Shown here: positions 35,134-43,738 of the stretch, piece after piece
Layout: every line of letters begins with the position of its first letter
Position numbering within the stretch: the first letter of the stretch is position 1
Source: Bog-756 sp035531955
GTDB taxonomy: Bacteria; Actinomycetota; Acidimicrobiia; Acidimicrobiales; RAAP-2
Direction: 5' to 3'
DNA length: 52,622 nucleotides
Assembly: GCA_035531955.1 (NCBI GenBank)
Contig: DATKRZ010000065.1
Location: 1-52,622, forward strand
Translations under genes and position numbers: made by a program
The notes under the pieces: generated by a model
The model's database searches: none
What the model saw: the letters and a program-made list of their open reading frames with translations, nothing else
Told to the model about the DNA's origin: nothing

Positions 35134-35171
35134 TTTTATCTGTTTGACACCAAAGTGTCAATCAGTAAATT
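35134..35171. promoter_or_regulatory. Divergent promoter/operator whose repeat arms are the two -35 boxes
   Basis: TTGACAC at 35144-35150 and GTGTCAA at 35155-35161 form a perfect 7-bp inverted repeat with a 4-base centre. The left arm supplies TTGACA for the plus strand, 16 bases before TAAATT (35166-35171). The right arm, read on the minus strand, supplies TTGACA 17 bases before TAAAAG (35138-35133). A dimeric TetR repressor here would shut off both genes. Confidence 0.78.
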
Positions 35172-35178
35172 ATGGCTG

Positions 35179-35814
35179 GTGAGGCGCCTCGCGTGGTCGG
35201 GACAGGCCCCCGCCGACGAGGCCGACGCCCGCCGGCGGATCATGGCCGCGGCCGTCCGCTGCGTGCAGCGGCACGGCATCGACCGGACCAGCGTGGCCAT
35301 GATCGCGTCAGAGGCCGGGGTGTCCCGCCCGACCCTCTACGCGTACTTCCACAACCGCGACGAGATCGTCAACCAGGCGGCCATCGCCGCCAGCGACTCC
35401 TTCGTGGAGCGGGTGCTGGCCCATTCCCGCCAGTTCGACACGGCCCCCGAGCGCCTGGTCGAGGCCACGCTCTTCTCCGTGCGGGGGATACGCGCCGAGC
35501 CGGCACTGGCCATGCGCTTCCGCCGGGGCCAGCTCCTCAGCGGCCCGCTCAACCCCGACGAGCTGTACTACGCCAAGTTGTGCCTGGGTCCGGTGGTGGA
35601 GCTGGCACCGGACCTCGGGGCGTGGATCGACGACGCCTCGGAGCTGGCCGCCCGAGTGATCATCTCCCTGCTCAGCCGGGAGCCGATGGCGGAGCGAACC
35701 GAGGCCGAGGAGCGCGCCTTCCTCCACCGATGGTGGCCTCGGGCTCTCGGTCTCGCCGGGCCGGCGCCGGGTGCCGCCCGGCGCCCGGACGACCGGGCGC
35801 CCTCGTCGGTCTGA
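35179..35814 (+). CDS. TetR-family transcriptional regulator
   Basis: This 211-residue protein has an N-terminal HTH (AAAVRCVQRHGIDRTSVAMIASEAGVSRPTLYAYFHNRDEIV split over residues 21-62) with the TetR signature TLYAYF. The rest is helical. GTG 35179 is chosen because it lies seven bases after the TAAATT -10, giving a leaderless message; GTG 35155 lies inside the operator and is unlikely. It is divergent from the SDR/DapB-like/SnoaL cassette and is the probable repressor of that cassette and of itself. Confidence 0.88.
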   Translation: MRRLAWSGQAPADEADARRRIMAAAVRCVQRHGIDRTSVAMIASEAGVSRPTLYAYFHNRDEIVNQAAIAASDSFVERVLAHSRQFDTAPERLVEATLFSVRGIRAEPALAMRFRRGQLLSGPLNPDELYYAKLCLGPVVELAPDLGAWIDDASELAARVIISLLSREPMAERTEAEERAFLHRWWPRALGLAGPAPGAARRPDDRAPSSV

Positions 35815-35977
35815 GGATCGCGTCGGGAGGAAGGCCGAGCGGCACGGGGTCGGGCGACGCCGGCGAACGGCCGCGGTTTCGGGCCGTCGACCACTGACGG
35901 GTAGGCTGGAAGGCCGGCGCCGGCGCGTCCTGTCGAGCAGCCCCTCACCTGCAGTCCACCCAGGAGAACCCGTCCCG

Positions 35978-38740
35978 ATGCCATTCGTCTACGACTTTGA
36001 CCATGCCCATCGCAAGCCACCGATGGAGATGAAGGACCTCCTCGGTGGGAAGGGCGCCAACCTGGCCGAGATGACATCGGTCCTGGACCTGCCCGTGCCC
36101 CCGGGGTTCACCATCGCCACCACCGCCTGCCGCAGCTACATGGACGGGGGGTGGCCCGACGGGCTCACCCGGGAGGTGGCCAAGGCCAGGGCCCGCCTGG
36201 AGAAGAAGATGGGCAAGCGCATCGGTGATCCGGCCGACCCGCTGCTCGTGTCGGTGCGGTCGGGGGCCAAGTTCTCGATGCCGGGCATGATGGACACGGT
36301 CCTCAACCTCGGCCTCAACGACCAGTCGGTCGAGGGCCTGGCCAAGCAGACCGACGACGAGCGGTTCGCCTTCGACTCCTACCGCCGGTTCGTGGCCATG
36401 TACGGGCGGATCGTGCTCGGCATCCCGGGCGACGAGTTCGACGCCCTTCTCGACGCGGCCAAGGAGCTGGCCGGCACCTCCTCCGACGCCGGGGTCCCCA
36501 TCGAGCTCCTGCGCTATCTGGTCGACGCCTACCAGCAGATCGTCGAGCGCCACACGGACAAGCCATTCCCCCAGGATCCCGACGAGCAGCTCCGCGGGGC
36601 CATCGAGGCCGTCTTCGAGTCGTGGAACGGCCCCCGGGCGGTCGCCTACCGGGTGCGGGAGCGCATCGCCCACGACCTCGGCACCGGTGTCAACGTGCAG
36701 GCCATGGTGTTCGGCAATCGCGACGACAGCTCGGGGACCGGAGTGGGGTTCACCCGCGACCCGGCGACGGGCGTGGTCGGCGAGTACGGGGACTTCCTGG
36801 TCAACGCCCAGGGCGAGGACGTGGTCGCCGGCATCCGGAACACCGAGCCCCTGTCGGCCCTCGAGCAGGGGTTCCCGAACATCCACAAGGAGCTCCTCTC
36901 CATCTTCGCCCGCCTCGAAGCCCACTACCGGGACATGTGCGACACCGAGTTCACCATCGAGCAGGGCAAGCTCTGGATGCTGCAGACCCGGGTGGGCAAG
37001 CGGACGGGTCGGGCCGCGCTGCGGATGGCCGTCGACATGGTGGCGGAGAAAGCCATCTGCCTGACCAAGGCCGAGGCGGTCGAGCGGATCACCGGCGACC
37101 ACCTCGAGCAGGTCCTCCACCCCCAGTTCTCGGGATCGGGCCACGGCCACACCGTCCTCACCCGCGGCCTCGGCGCCTCACCGGGGGCGGCGGTGGGCCG
37201 GGTGTACCTGACCGCCGATGATGCGCAGGCCGCAGCCGAGCGGGGTGAACGGGTGGTGCTGGTCCGCAGCGAGACGTCGCCCGAGGACGTCCACGGGATG
37301 CTGGCCGCCGAAGGCATCCTCACCGCCCGGGGCGGGTTGGTCAGCCATGCCGCGGTGGTGGCGCGGGGCTGGGGCAAGCCCGCGGTGGTGGGAGCGGAGG
37401 CCGTGCACATCTCCGGCTCGTCGTTCTCCGTGGGGGACACCGTGGTCAACGAGGGCGACTGGATCTCAGTGGACGGGACCAACGGGACGGTCATGCTCGG
37501 CCAGGTCGCCGTGACCGAGGGGGAGACGCCCCCCGAGTTCGAGACGGTCCTCGGCTGGGCCGACGAGATCAGGGCCGGCCGTCTCGGCGTGCGGGCCAAC
37601 GCGGACAACGGGCCGGATGCGACCAACGCCCGCCGCCACGGGGCCGAGGGGATCGGCCTGTGCCGCACCGAGCACATGTTCCTCGCCGAGGACCGCCTGC
37701 CCATCGTGCAGCGGATGATCCTGGCATCGAGCCCCGAGGAGGAGGTACAGGCGCTCGAGGCGCTGCGGACGGCCCAGCGGTCGGACTTCGAGGAGATCCT
37801 CGAGGCCATGGACGGCCTGCCCGTGACCATCAGGCTGCTCGACCCCCCGTTGCACGAGTTCCGCCCGACGACCGAGGAGCTCGCCGTCACGAAAGCGACC
37901 GTGGGGCTGACCCCTGACGAGCAGGAGCTCTACAGGGCGGCGCTCGCCTGGCACGAGTACAACCCGATGCTCGGCACCCGGGGGGTGCGGCTCGGCGTGA
38001 TCAAACCGGGGCTCTACGCCATGCAGGTGCGCGCCCTCATCGAGGCGGCGCTCGACCGGGTCGCCGCCGGTGGCCATCCGGTGGTGGAGGTCATGATCCC
38101 CCTGACCGTCTCCCGGGAGGAGCTGGCCCTGGCCCGATCGTGGGTCGAGGAGGCGATGGCCGCCGCCTTGGCCGAAGCCCCTCCGGCGAGGTCCCGGGGC
38201 GCCAGGGACACCCGGGCCGGAGCCGGATCGCTGGATGTGCTGATCGGTACGATGATCGAGACCCCGAGGGCCGCGCTGCGCGCCGGTGAGATCGCCGAGG
38301 TGGCCGACTTCTTCTCCTTCGGTACCAACGATCTCACCCAGATGACGTTCGGATTCAGCCGGGACGACGTCGAGGGCCGGATGATGTCGGCCTATCTCGA
38401 GCAGGGCCTGCTGAAGCGGAACCCCTTCGAGGTGGTCGACCCCGACGGCGTCGGCGAACTGGTCCGACTGGGGGTCGAGCGGGGCCGGTCCACCAACCCG
38501 TCGCTCAAGATCGGGGTGTGCGGCGAGCATGGGGGCGACCCCGAGTCGATCGCCACCTTCGCCCGGGCCGGCCTGGACTACGTCAGCTGCTCGCCCTTCC
38601 GGGTCCCCATCGCCAGGCTGGCCGCCGCCCAGGCCGTCCTGGCCGGGACCCCACCCGCTCCCAACCCGGCCCGCCCGGGGTCCAAGGCCGAGCCGGCGGC
38701 GGCCTCCGCACCGGCGAGCCGGGCCAAGGCCAAGCGGTAG
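35978..38740 (+). CDS. ppdK: Pyruvate, phosphate dikinase
   Basis: This 920-residue enzyme has an N-terminal ATP-grasp domain (GGKGANLAEM; VSVRSGAKFSMPGMMDTVLNLG split over 83-105), the phosphohistidine domain with GGLVSHAAVVARGWGKP (catalytic His457), and a C-terminal PEP/pyruvate barrel ending in GVCGEHGGDPES with the catalytic Cys. It interconverts pyruvate, ATP and Pi with PEP, AMP and PPi. The residue two before His457 is Val455, where most PPDKs have the Thr targeted by the PDRP regulatory kinase. A basic Ala/Lys tail of about 35 residues is added. AGGAG precedes ATG 35978; TAGGCT at 35902-35907 may be its -10 box. Confidence 0.95.
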   Translation: MPFVYDFDHAHRKPPMEMKDLLGGKGANLAEMTSVLDLPVPPGFTIATTACRSYMDGGWPDGLTREVAKARARLEKKMGKRIGDPADPLLVSVRSGAKFSMPGMMDTVLNLGLNDQSVEGLAKQTDDERFAFDSYRRFVAMYGRIVLGIPGDEFDALLDAAKELAGTSSDAGVPIELLRYLVDAYQQIVERHTDKPFPQDPDEQLRGAIEAVFESWNGPRAVAYRVRERIAHDLGTGVNVQAMVFGNRDDSSGTGVGFTRDPATGVVGEYGDFLVNAQGEDVVAGIRNTEPLSALEQGFPNIHKELLSIFARLEAHYRDMCDTEFTIEQGKLWMLQTRVGKRTGRAALRMAVDMVAEKAICLTKAEAVERITGDHLEQVLHPQFSGSGHGHTVLTRGLGASPGAAVGRVYLTADDAQAAAERGERVVLVRSETSPEDVHGMLAAEGILTARGGLVSHAAVVARGWGKPAVVGAEAVHISGSSFSVGDTVVNEGDWISVDGTNGTVMLGQVAVTEGETPPEFETVLGWADEIRAGRLGVRANADNGPDATNARRHGAEGIGLCRTEHMFLAEDRLPIVQRMILASSPEEEVQALEALRTAQRSDFEEILEAMDGLPVTIRLLDPPLHEFRPTTEELAVTKATVGLTPDEQELYRAALAWHEYNPMLGTRGVRLGVIKPGLYAMQVRALIEAALDRVAAGGHPVVEVMIPLTVSREELALARSWVEEAMAAALAEAPPARSRGARDTRAGAGSLDVLIGTMIETPRAALRAGEIAEVADFFSFGTNDLTQMTFGFSRDDVEGRMMSAYLEQGLLKRNPFEVVDPDGVGELVRLGVERGRSTNPSLKIGVCGEHGGDPESIATFARAGLDYVSCSPFRVPIARLAAAQAVLAGTPPAPNPARPGSKAEPAAASAPASRAKAKR

Positions 38741-38790
38741 CACCGCCCGGTCGGAGGATCACCGGCGGACGGTGGCGCGCGGCGACGCGG

Positions 38791-38796
38791 TACCGT
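38791..38796 (+). promoter_or_regulatory. -10 box (TACCGT) of dnaG-rpoD
   Basis: TACCGT lies eight bases before ATG 38805, suggesting a leaderless dnaG-rpoD message. The -35 region is not distinctive. Confidence 0.4.
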
Positions 38797-38804
38797 CAAC
38801 ATCC

Positions 38805-40724
38805 ATGGGCATCCCCGATGAGGACGTCGCCCGAGTCCGGACGGCAACTGACATCGTCGCCCTGATCGGGGAGCACGCCGCACTGAAGCGGCAGGGACGC
38901 CGATGGGTCGGTCTTTGCCCCTTCCACGGCGAGAAGACCCCCTCGTTCAGCGTCAACGCCGACGAGGGCTTCTACTACTGCTTCGGCTGCCAGGCCAAGG
39001 GCGATGCCATCACCTTCGTCCGGGCCATCGAGCACCTCGACTTCGTCGATGCCGTGCGCCGCCTGGCCGACAAGGCCGGCATCACCATCCACGAGGACGC
39101 AGCCACCGGCCGGGACAGCCAACGCCGAAAGGTGTTCCTGGACGCTATGGAGCTGGCCACCGACTGGTACCACCAGCGGCTGCTGACCGGCACCGACGCC
39201 GGTCAAGCCCGCGACTACCTGCGGAGCCGGGGCTACGACGGTGCGGTGGTCCGGCGGTTCCGGCTGGGTTGGGCGCCCGAGGGGTGGGACGCGCTGTGCG
39301 CCGGGCTCGGCCTCAGCGAGGCCGTCGCCGTCGGCGCCGGCCTGGGATTCGTCAATCGGCGGGGTCGACTCCAGGACGCCTTCCGGGGGAGGATCCTCTT
39401 TCCGATCTGCGATCCCTCGGGCCACCCGGTCGCCCTCGGCGGACGGGTCCTCCCGGGGAGCCCGGACCCGGCCAAGTACAAGAACTCGACGGAGACCCCG
39501 ATCTACTCGAAGCGACGCACGCTCTATGCCCTCAACTGGGCCAAGGCCGACATCATCAAGTCCGGAGAGGTGGTGGTGTGCGAGGGGTACACCGACGTCA
39601 TCGGGTTGTTCGAGGCCGGAGTGGAGCGAGCCGTGGCCACCTGCGGGACCGCCCTGGCCGAGGAGCACGTGAAACTCCTGCGCAACTTCGCATCGCGGGT
39701 GGTGCTGGCCTTCGACGCAGACAGGGCCGGACAGTCCGCCGCCGGTCGGTTCTACGAGTGGGAGCGTCGTCTGGAGGTGGACGTGGCGGTGGCAGCCCTC
39801 CCCGCCGGCTCCGACCCCGGGGAGATGGCCCGGACCGACCCGGAGGGCCTGCGGGCCGCAATCGAGGCGGCCAGACCATTCCTCCGCTTCCGGGTCGAAC
39901 GCATTCTCGAGGACGCAGAACTGGCCACCTCGGAGGGACGGGCCAAGGCAGCCGACGGTGCACTGGCGGCGGTGGCCGAGCACCCGGACAGCCTGGTGCG
40001 CGACCAGTACCTGATGCAGGTGGCCGAGCGTTGCCACCTCGAGCCGGGCCTGTTGCGCGAGCGGCTCGAGGAGCTCCGGCGCCAGGGCCCGGTCCCGGGG
40101 TCCGGCCCCGGCGGCCGGCCGGGGGCGAAGAGCGGCCAGGGCCGGCGGGGGGAGGGTCCGCCCTCCCCGGGTGCCGGTGAACCGTGGGTCCGCGATCCGG
40201 ACGACGACGCCGGTTGGGACGCCGACGGATTCGAGGGCACGGGACCCGGTCCGGATACGGGCCGGGGGACCGCCCGCGAGTTCCGCCCCGGCCTCGAGGC
40301 CCTCCGGCTGGCCATTCACCGACCCGAGGATGTGGGGGACCGGCTCGAGGCGGCGCTGTTCCGTGACGAATTGCAGCGGGCGACGTTCGAGGCCCTCGTC
40401 GACACGGACAAGGACGACCTCCACCAGGTCATCGACGCCGCGCCGCCCGCGGTACGGGCGCTGCTGGTGCGCCTGACGGTCGAGGAACCGATGGGCGAGC
40501 CCGACGAAGTGGTCCTTCAACTGGTCCGGGACGCGTCGCGCCAGGAACTGAAGGTGATCACCGCCGAGGCCCGGACCTCCCCGGAGGCGGTGCGGGAGGC
40601 GGCCAACGTCGCCGGTTGGGTCCAGGAGCTGGACGATCCGGATGACTCGGTCGCAGCGACGGCCAGCTTGGTAGCCTGGCTCGTATTGAGAGCACAGACG
40701 AGCGGACCGGAGCCGGAGGCGTGA
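38805..40724 (+). CDS. dnaG: DNA primase DnaG
   Basis: This 639-residue primase has the CHC2 zinc finger (C38-x2-H41, C59-x2-C62), the catalytic core with VVCEGYTDVIGLFEAG and the TOPRIM acidic motif AFDADRAGQ, and a C-terminal helicase-interaction region. A Gly/Pro/Arg/Asp-rich linker (about residues 425-485) separates the core from the C-terminus. It makes RNA primers for replication. Its stop overlaps the rpoD start (GTGA), a tight coupling of primase and principal sigma factor. Confidence 0.96.
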   Translation: MGIPDEDVARVRTATDIVALIGEHAALKRQGRRWVGLCPFHGEKTPSFSVNADEGFYYCFGCQAKGDAITFVRAIEHLDFVDAVRRLADKAGITIHEDAATGRDSQRRKVFLDAMELATDWYHQRLLTGTDAGQARDYLRSRGYDGAVVRRFRLGWAPEGWDALCAGLGLSEAVAVGAGLGFVNRRGRLQDAFRGRILFPICDPSGHPVALGGRVLPGSPDPAKYKNSTETPIYSKRRTLYALNWAKADIIKSGEVVVCEGYTDVIGLFEAGVERAVATCGTALAEEHVKLLRNFASRVVLAFDADRAGQSAAGRFYEWERRLEVDVAVAALPAGSDPGEMARTDPEGLRAAIEAARPFLRFRVERILEDAELATSEGRAKAADGALAAVAEHPDSLVRDQYLMQVAERCHLEPGLLRERLEELRRQGPVPGSGPGGRPGAKSGQGRRGEGPPSPGAGEPWVRDPDDDAGWDADGFEGTGPGPDTGRGTAREFRPGLEALRLAIHRPEDVGDRLEAALFRDELQRATFEALVDTDKDDLHQVIDAAPPAVRALLVRLTVEEPMGEPDEVVLQLVRDASRQELKVITAEARTSPEAVREAANVAGWVQELDDPDDSVAATASLVAWLVLRAQTSGPEPEA

Positions 40725-42223
40725 TCGCCGATCAGGGGTCGCCCCTTGCTCTGGTCACCCCCGAGGAGGATGAGGGTCTTGCAACGCGTCCGTCGACGCC
40801 CCCGGAGACCGGCGCCGGCGGGGTGCTCGACGTGGTGCCCGCTGATGAATTCGAGGCGCTCATCCGGATGGGGCGGGCCCGCGGCGGCCTGACCCAAGAC
40901 GATGTCATGACCGTGCTCAGGTCGGTGGAGCTCCACGCCGATCTCATCTCCGACGTGGTGCAGCGGATCCGAGAGGCCGGCATCGAGTTCGTCTATGACA
41001 CCGGTGAGACGACCGTCGTGCCGATGACCGGTCGGGTGGCCGACGAACTGTCCGATCACCTTCGCGAGGCATTCCCCGTCCTCCCCGACTCCGCGGACGT
41101 CTCGGTGCCGAGCGTCGGATTGCCACCGGCCCGCATCGTGCCCCTCGAGACCAGTTGGCCGCCGGCCCGCCCGGACACGTCGGGGGACGGGGCCCACCAG
41201 GCGGGGGCCGCGGCCCCCCGCACTCCGGTGAAGAGGCAGCGGTCGGTGCAGGGATCACCGGCGGGGGACGGGTATGCCGACGGTGACGGGTTCCGGGGAT
41301 CGGCCGCCGATCCGGTGCACATGTACCTCAAGGAGATCGGCAAGGTGAAGCTGCTGGACGCCGCCCTCGAAGTGGAGCTGGCAGAGAGGATCGTGGCCGG
41401 AGGCGCGGCCGCCGAGCGCCTGGCCGCATTCGAGGACGGCAGTGGCGAGCCCTACCCCGACCGCGTTGCCGATCGCGTGCTGGTCCGGAGGGGGCAGGCG
41501 GCCAAGGAGGCCTTGATCGAGGCAAACCTCCGTTTGGTGGTCTCGATCGCCAAGCGCTACCGCAACCGGGGCATGGCCTTCCTCGATCTCATCCAGGAGG
41601 GCAACCTCGGTCTGATGCGGGCCGTGGAGAAATTCGACCACACCAAGGGGTTCAAGTTCTCCACCTACGCCACGTGGTGGATCCGCCAGGCGATCACCCG
41701 TGCCATCGCCGATCAGGCCCGGACCATCCGTATACCGGTCCACATGGTCGAGACAATCAACAAGGTGGTGTGGGCGCAACGTCAGCTGTTACAGGAGTTG
41801 GGACGCGAGCCGAACGCCGAAGAGGTGGCGGGTCGGGTCGACTTCTCCATCGAGCGGGTGCGCGAGATCCAGCGGATCAACCAGGACACCGTCTCACTCG
41901 AACAGCCGATGGGGGACGAGGACGACTTCAGCCTCTCCGATCTGATCGAGGACCGCGAGGCAGTGGTGCCCGACGACGCCGCGGCCCGGACGATGCTCGA
42001 CGACGCCGTACGCGAGGCGCTCGGACACCTGTCACCCCGGGAACAGGATGTGGTTCGCCTCCGGTTCGGGTTGGAGGACGGCAAGATCCGCACCCTGGAG
42101 GAGGTGGGCAAGGCCTTCGGGGTCACCCGTGAGCGGATCAGGCAGATCGAGGCGAAGACCCTGGCCAAGCTGCGACGCCCCGAGTCGGCCCAGCTGCTCC
42201 GGGACTACCTCGACGAGGCCTGA
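40721..42223 (+). CDS. rpoD: Principal RNA polymerase sigma factor (RpoD/HrdB-like)
   Basis: This 500-residue sigma-70 factor has region 1.1 (ADEFEALIRMGRARGGLTQDDVM), a Pro/Ala-rich spacer, region 1.2 (DPVHMYLKEIGKVKLL), region 2 with NLRLVVSIAKRYRNRGMAFLDLIQEGNLGLM and the -10-reading KFSTYATWWIRQAI, region 3, and region 4 with RLRFGLEDGKIRTLEEVGKAFGVTRERIRQIE (each named here in parts). Being downstream of dnaG and having region 1.1 argues for the housekeeping sigma. It ends 19 bases inside the convergent gene at 42205. Confidence 0.95.
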   Translation: MIADQGSPLALVTPEEDEGLATRPSTPPETGAGGVLDVVPADEFEALIRMGRARGGLTQDDVMTVLRSVELHADLISDVVQRIREAGIEFVYDTGETTVVPMTGRVADELSDHLREAFPVLPDSADVSVPSVGLPPARIVPLETSWPPARPDTSGDGAHQAGAAAPRTPVKRQRSVQGSPAGDGYADGDGFRGSAADPVHMYLKEIGKVKLLDAALEVELAERIVAGGAAAERLAAFEDGSGEPYPDRVADRVLVRRGQAAKEALIEANLRLVVSIAKRYRNRGMAFLDLIQEGNLGLMRAVEKFDHTKGFKFSTYATWWIRQAITRAIADQARTIRIPVHMVETINKVVWAQRQLLQELGREPNAEEVAGRVDFSIERVREIQRINQDTVSLEQPMGDEDDFSLSDLIEDREAVVPDDAAARTMLDDAVREALGHLSPREQDVVRLRFGLEDGKIRTLEEVGKAFGVTRERIRQIEAKTLAKLRRPESAQLLRDYLDEA

Positions 42224-42594
42224 GCACCCACTCGGGACCCGGCCCGTCCCCGGGCGGCCGGCCATTGCGCCCGAGTTGACGGGTTCATCTGGCGGTGCCG
42301 GCTGCTGAGGGCGGCGGCCAGGTCCTCGGCCAGGTCCCGGGTGATGGCGTCGGCGGCCTGGTCGGCATCGCGCCACCCCAGTCTGACGCCGATGGCATCC
42401 TTGATCCGCTCGGCGCCGAGGGTGGCGGCCGCCTTGCCCTTGTCCGCCGCCAGTGTGGCCGTTGCCGCCACCGGCGCCGAGCGGCCCACCCCCCGGGCGA
42501 TCCGGACGATCTGGAGATAGCGCTCGCGGCCCGCACGGGAGCCCAGCACGTATCCGAGACAGAAGGCGGCGGCCGTGCCGATTCGAAACCTCAC
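42205..42594 (-). CDS. Small membrane-anchored protein of unknown function
   Basis: This 129-residue protein begins with a hydrophobic glycine-zipper-like helix (IGTAAAFCLGYVLGSRAGRERYLQIVR), a pattern frequent in actinobacterial YtxH-like or uncharacterised membrane-associated proteins. An Ala/Arg-rich helical tail follows. The GTG at 42594 has CACAAT (42606-42601, minus strand) six bases upstream, so it may be leaderless. Its 3' end overlaps rpoD convergently. Confidence 0.7.
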   Translation of the reverse strand: MRFRIGTAAAFCLGYVLGSRAGRERYLQIVRIARGVGRSAPVAATATLAADKGKAAATLGAERIKDAIGVRLGWRDADQAADAITRDLAEDLAAALSSRHRQMNPSTRAQWPAARGRAGSRVGAQASSR

Positions 42595-42707
42595 CGGCCC
42601 ATTGTGCCCGGACTTGAGGACCCGTGCATCATCGATGCCCTGGGGCCGTCGGGCACCGGCTAGTGTCCTCAGGCACGCTGCGGCACAATCAGCCACGGTA
42701 CGACCTT

Positions 42708-42780
42708 TCCGGGGTAGCTCAATCGGCAGAGCGAGCGGCTGTTAACCGCTAGGTTGAGAGTTCGAGTCTCTCCCCCGGAG
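42708..42780 (+). tRNA. tRNA-Asn (anticodon GTT)
   Basis: The 73-base cloverleaf has acceptor TCCGGGG/CCCCGGA, D-arm GCTC...GAGC, anticodon stem AGCGG/CCGCT with loop CTGTTAA (GTT), a T-arm with TTCGAGT, and discriminator G. CCA is not encoded (CCT follows). Its 3' end is repeated at 48640-48656. Confidence 0.97.
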
Positions 42781-42785
42781 CCTTC
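42769..42785 (+). repeat. Left 17-bp direct repeat (attL-like) at the tRNA-Asn 3' end
   Basis: TCTCCCCCGGAGCCTTC covers the last 12 bases of tRNA-Asn plus five more, and is identical to 48640-48656. Confidence 0.75.
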
Positions 42786-43115
42786 CCCAGTCCAGACGGT
42801 GCGCGGTGCATCGTTCATGAATTGCTGGGCGCGCGAAGGGCGCAAGGACCGCAGGGACCGCTCGTTCGCGTCTGAGAGACGGGCTCCGCACCGCCGCCTA
42901 CCAAGTCTCCGGGGGCCTCAGCAAGGGCGTCGGAGCTTGACACTCGATCCCCAAGTGTTACCTGATCACAGATCCCGCCATGTGAGCACGCTACAACCAC
43001 TGCTGCCCTTGGACATCGCTGGCATTGGCCCAAGGAGGGAATATGGGGACGTCAATGGGATGAAGTAGCCCGAGGTGGCGACCGCCACTCGCCGACGGTG
43101 CTCTCCTGAGTTGAG
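42781..43115. other. Non-coding stretch at the left island end
   Basis: I see no convincing gene here on either strand. Open frames are short, overlap the tRNA or shadow the gene at 43116-43484, and lack ribosome sites. Confidence 0.5.
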
Positions 43116-43484
43116 TCAAACCCGATGACGGGCTCTCCTTCCCACCACCACTGCTCCGATGACAGCAATCCCAGCGGATACAACGAGGATGGGAAATGCC
43201 GCAAGGGCTCTGTTGTCGGCAGCCGACTGGCACTCGTGGACGAACGCCGACCACTGGGCTCGGCCCCCCACATCGGTTGCCGCGGGCTCTGGCCCAGCCC
43301 CGATCGTGTTCGGGTCGAACAAGGCGACGATCGCTGCCTCGGATCCTTGTCCGGGGCCACAGGTGCCCCCAGCGGCAGGCTTCGGAAGGGCAACCAGGAG
43401 TCCAGTGATCGCAAAGGCTGCACCAAAGAGACCGAGGCAGACGAGAATGAGCCTGGCCCACTGGAGGGCTGGGGACTGTTTCAC
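43116..43484 (-). CDS. Small protein with two membrane helices, unknown function
   Basis: This 122-residue protein has an N-terminal hydrophobic helix (ARLILVCLGLFGAAFAITGLLVAL), a central extracellular-type loop with two cysteines (TCGPGQG and HECQSA) that could form a disulphide, and a C-terminal helix (AFPILVVSAGIAVIGAVVVG) followed by RRARHRV. No family is recognised. GTG 43484 has AAGGGTGA upstream. Both termini are probably cytoplasmic. Confidence 0.65.
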   Translation of the reverse strand: MKQSPALQWARLILVCLGLFGAAFAITGLLVALPKPAAGGTCGPGQGSEAAIVALFDPNTIGAGPEPAATDVGGRAQWSAFVHECQSAADNRALAAFPILVVSAGIAVIGAVVVGRRARHRV

Positions 43485-43738
43485 GCAGAATCACCCTTCA
43501 CGCGGTTTGATGGTAGGTGGAGGGAGGCGCGATCCGGTGCATTCGGTGGCTCTACCGGTATCCCGACCTCCGGCACGTGGGCGATCTGACCCAATCCAAC
43601 GATGTCGGGACCTGCCCCGGATCCGTGAGGGAGGGGGACCTACCGGCGCTAGAGCTACCCCCGGTCGGTGCACCGAGCTGAGGGTCAACTTCCTCCACTC
43701 CGCGTCGTTAGCTCGCTCGCAGCGAAAATGGACTGCCA

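Noticed and set aside
42754..43068. A 104-codon plus-strand frame beginning inside tRNA-Asn
   Set aside because: It starts within the tRNA and encodes Arg/Pro-rich low-quality sequence without a ribosome site.
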